Below are positions 60,976 to 64,000 of a stretch of 64,000 nucleotides of DNA, in pieces. The notes under the pieces are model-generated. The model had not been told where the DNA came from. It saw nothing but the letters and a program-made list of their open reading frames with translations, and did not search any database. A program made the position numbers and the translations under genes. Every line of letters begins with the position of its first letter. The stretch's first letter is position 1. Source of the stretch: PLA3 sp964592235 (GTDB lineage Bacteria > Planctomycetota > Phycisphaerae > UBA1845 > UTPLA1); assembly GCA_964592235.1 (NCBI GenBank), contig CAZQCF010000003.1:1-64000 (forward strand). Direction: 5' to 3'.

Positions 60976-62075
60976 GCGCCATGCGACGCACACACCGCTC
61001 AACTGCCATTGTTGCGGCACTCTTTCTGCTGCCGATCGGCGCGCCTGCGCCGCCCGGACTGATCCCTGCACCTTCGGAATCGCTCGCCGCGCCCGCCGAA
61101 ACGACCGCCCGACCGCCACTTGTCACCGTCGAGACGCAGGTCGCCATCGATCGGGCACTGAAGTTCCTCGCCGCGCGGCAGGCATCGGACGGCGCCTTTC
61201 GTGAGCAGGGCGGACTGGGAACGTATCCTGTCTCCATGACTTCACTGGCGGGCATGGCGCTGGCCGGATCGGGCAGCACCCCGACGCAGGGTCCGTACTC
61301 TCCGCATCTGCGCAAATCACTCACCTACATTCTTCGCTCGGCACAACGCAACGGGCTGATCTGCCGAACGGGAGAAGAAGAAGCCCGCTCCATGTATGCG
61401 CACGGTTTCTCAATGCTCTTCCTCGCCGAAGTCATGGGCATGGAGGACGACGCCGACCGGTTGAACCAGATTCGATTCACGCTTCAGAAAGCCGTCGAAC
61501 TGACCGGCCGATCTCAAAGCGATCTCGGGGGCTGGTTGTACACACCCGACATGAACGGCGATGAGGGGTCGGTCACGGTAACACAAGTTCAGGCGCTTCG
61601 CGCCGCGCGCAACGCGGGAATCGCCGTGCCGAAAAAGGTCATCGATCACGCGATGGGTTACCTTGAAAAATCCGTTCAGCCCGACGGCGGCATCGCCTAT
61701 CGCGTCGGCATGACCGGGTCGCGACCTCCGATCACCGCGGCGGCCGTAGCATGCTGGTTTAACGCGGGGCAGTACAATAACCCGTTGGCGCTTAATGCGC
61801 TGCGTTATTGCAAGCAGAACATCGGCATCGGCGAAAACCGCGGCGGAACCTGGGGCCATTGGTTCTACGCGCACCTTTACTACGCACAGGTGAACTATCT
61901 TGCCGGCGAGGAGACGTGGAAGGCCTACTTCCCGAAAGTTCGCGATCACCTGCTGGCCACCCAGAACGAGGACGGCTCCTGGGAGGGTGACTCGGTTGGC
62001 TACGTGTACGGCACCGCCATCTCCCTCTTGATTCTCCAGCTTCCGTACAACAATCTCCCGATCATGCAGCGCTAA
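60972..62075 (+). CDS. Exported prenyltransferase/squalene-oxidase-repeat protein
   Basis: The 367-residue protein has a signal peptide (residues 1 to about 40) and six or more alpha-alpha repeats with QW-like motifs: FLAARQASDGAFREQGGLGTYPV, DLGGWLYTPDMNGDEGSV, SVQPDGGIAYRVG, ENRGGTWGHWFYAHLY and ATQNEDGSWEGDSVGYVYGT. This fold is shared with terpene cyclases, but the catalytic DXDD or DXXD motif of squalene-hopene cyclases is not visible, so it is probably a non-enzymatic binding barrel. Export to the periplasm also argues against a cyclase. It overlaps the PQQ protein gene by 4 bp and is 47 bp before moxR. Confidence 0.82.
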   Translation: MSAMRRTHRSTAIVAALFLLPIGAPAPPGLIPAPSESLAAPAETTARPPLVTVETQVAIDRALKFLAARQASDGAFREQGGLGTYPVSMTSLAGMALAGSGSTPTQGPYSPHLRKSLTYILRSAQRNGLICRTGEEEARSMYAHGFSMLFLAEVMGMEDDADRLNQIRFTLQKAVELTGRSQSDLGGWLYTPDMNGDEGSVTVTQVQALRAARNAGIAVPKKVIDHAMGYLEKSVQPDGGIAYRVGMTGSRPPITAAAVACWFNAGQYNNPLALNALRYCKQNIGIGENRGGTWGHWFYAHLYYAQVNYLAGEETWKAYFPKVRDHLLATQNEDGSWEGDSVGYVYGTAISLLILQLPYNNLPIMQR

Positions 62076-62122
62076 GCAACTTCAACCCCGCGCGGCCCCA
62101 GCGCCGCCACGGAAAGGACGCC

Positions 62123-63184
<1,062 letters not shown>

Positions 63185-63232
63185 TGTCACACGGACAATG
63201 AACCGGTCGCGCCAGCGATCGAAGGGAGAATC

Positions 63233-64000
63233 ATGCCGGCATCCAATCGCCCCTATCTCGACCCTGCCGTGCTCGCGCGGATCAGTGATCTCGAGCTGCG
63301 CGCTCGCTTTGTCGTAGAGGGCGTGGTCAGCGGCATGCACGCCAGCCCGTACCAGGGACACAGCATCGAGTTCGCGCAACATCGAGAATACGTCCCCGGA
63401 GACGACATCCGCCACCTTGACTGGCGCGTGTACGGCAAGAGCGATCGCTTCTACATCAAACAGTATGAGGAAGAGACGGATCTGCGGGCGCATCTGGTGC
63501 TCGACTGCTCGGCTTCGATGCGCTATCCCGAGCATCCGGTCGAGTCCGGCCGCATGACGAAGTTCGAGTACGCGGCCACGTTTGCCGCCTCCCTCGCCTT
63601 TCTGTTGACCCAGCAGCAAGACGCGGTCGGTTTGATGCTGTTTGACGACAGCGTGCGAGACGAAATCCAACCGCTTTCGAACCCGGCGCACCTGCAGGCG
63701 ATCATTCACCTCCTCGAGCGAGCCAGATTGGAGCGGCCCACCGACGCGCGGGCGTCGTTCACGCAATTGGCCGGTCGGCTTCGACGGCGCAGCGTGGTCG
63801 TGCTGATCTCCGACCTGCTCGCCGATGCGGACGACGTCATAGCCGGCATCGAGCAGATGCGGCACACCCACCACGAGGTCATCGTGGCGCATGTACTCGA
63901 TCAGGACGAGCGCACGTTCCCGTTTCAGGACAACACGCTCTTCGAGGGAATCGAGTCGGCCGGCGCGGAGCTGTTCGTCGATCCGCAATCTCTTCGCACG
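63233..64000 (+). CDS. DUF58-domain protein (3' end outside window)
   Basis: The visible 256 residues show the DUF58 signature REYVPGDDIRHLDWRVYGKSD (about residue 50-70) followed by a von-Willebrand-A-like part (LVLDCSASMRYP near 92, with MIDAS D-x-S-x-S, and VVLISDLLADADDV). It lacks membrane segments in the visible part, as in soluble DUF58 proteins. GGGAGA lies 7 nt before the ATG. With MoxR it probably forms a chaperone pair; BatA/B-like genes would be expected further right. Confidence 0.9.
   Translation, partial: MPASNRPYLDPAVLARISDLELRARFVVEGVVSGMHASPYQGHSIEFAQHREYVPGDDIRHLDWRVYGKSDRFYIKQYEEETDLRAHLVLDCSASMRYPEHPVESGRMTKFEYAATFAASLAFLLTQQQDAVGLMLFDDSVRDEIQPLSNPAHLQAIIHLLERARLERPTDARASFTQLAGRLRRRSVVVLISDLLADADDVIAGIEQMRHTHHEVIVAHVLDQDERTFPFQDNTLFEGIESAGAELFVDPQSLRT

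Overview
The window is high-GC bacterial chromosome and is most likely from the phylum Planctomycetota. The support is combined: an ECF sigma factor divergent from a large transmembrane Ser/Thr kinase that has the N-terminal domain usual for planctomycete kinases; a CHRD protein with a PEP-CTERM sorting tail; a dockerin-like EF-hand tail on an FG-GAP propeller protein; and a PQQ/TPR protein - prenyltransferase-fold protein - MoxR - DUF58 cluster. No rRNA, CRISPR array, phage or insertion sequence was seen. Three tRNA genes are present (Tyr-GTA, Leu-TAA, Ser-GCT).

Layout. 1-10 kb: a partial probable lipoprotein, aceE (pyruvate dehydrogenase E1), a GT-C-like membrane protein, a self-contained micro-gene (sigma54-type promoter, 34-codon hydrophobic peptide, terminator), a secreted Gly/Arg/Tyr-rich protein, a pgsA-uppP lipid pair, tRNA-Tyr, the CHRD/PEP-CTERM protein and a CPBP protease. 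10-22 kb: a HhH-GPD DNA repair enzyme, a SulP transporter, the ECF sigma/kinase pair, a CX4CH cytochrome-like protein, ispE with a SpoVG that carries an inserted zinc ribbon, tRNA-Leu followed at once by a bacterial pentameric ligand-gated ion channel, a lone atpC and a trans-sulfuration PLP enzyme.

22-38 kb is the most coherent region, all on the minus strand. It has a complete group-3b-type cytoplasmic [NiFe] hydrogenase (beta, gamma, delta, alpha), its endopeptidase and hypA, a malic enzyme, hypB, a 2-oxoacid:ferredoxin oxidoreductase built from two fusion proteins (gamma-delta and alpha-beta), and a DUF4405 cytochrome b-like membrane protein. Upstream is a hypF-C-D-E operon whose HypF has only the C-terminal carbamoyltransferase half. 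Two nearly identical 20-bp sites with exact sigma54 (-24/-12) geometry lie before the hydrogenase operon and before hypF, which suggests one switch for both. Together the genes would connect malate, pyruvate, acetyl-CoA, reduced ferredoxin, NAD(P)H and H2.

38-64 kb: a NhaR-like LysR regulator divergent from an operon of a RaiA/HPF-like protein plus a type-I-secretion-like ABC protein, HlyD adaptor and TolC lipoprotein. Then come a seven-repeat FG-GAP propeller gene broken by one extra G in a G9 run, tRNA-Ser, purE-sua5, a DUF5989 microprotein with an SLC13 transporter, an enolase-superfamily epimerase/cycloisomerase, comEC with an upstream membrane protein, and the PQQ/prenyltransferase/MoxR/DUF58 operon, which runs off the right edge.

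All functions come from reading translated motifs by eye; no database search was run. Promoters and start codons are judged from spacing and Shine-Dalgarno matches only.
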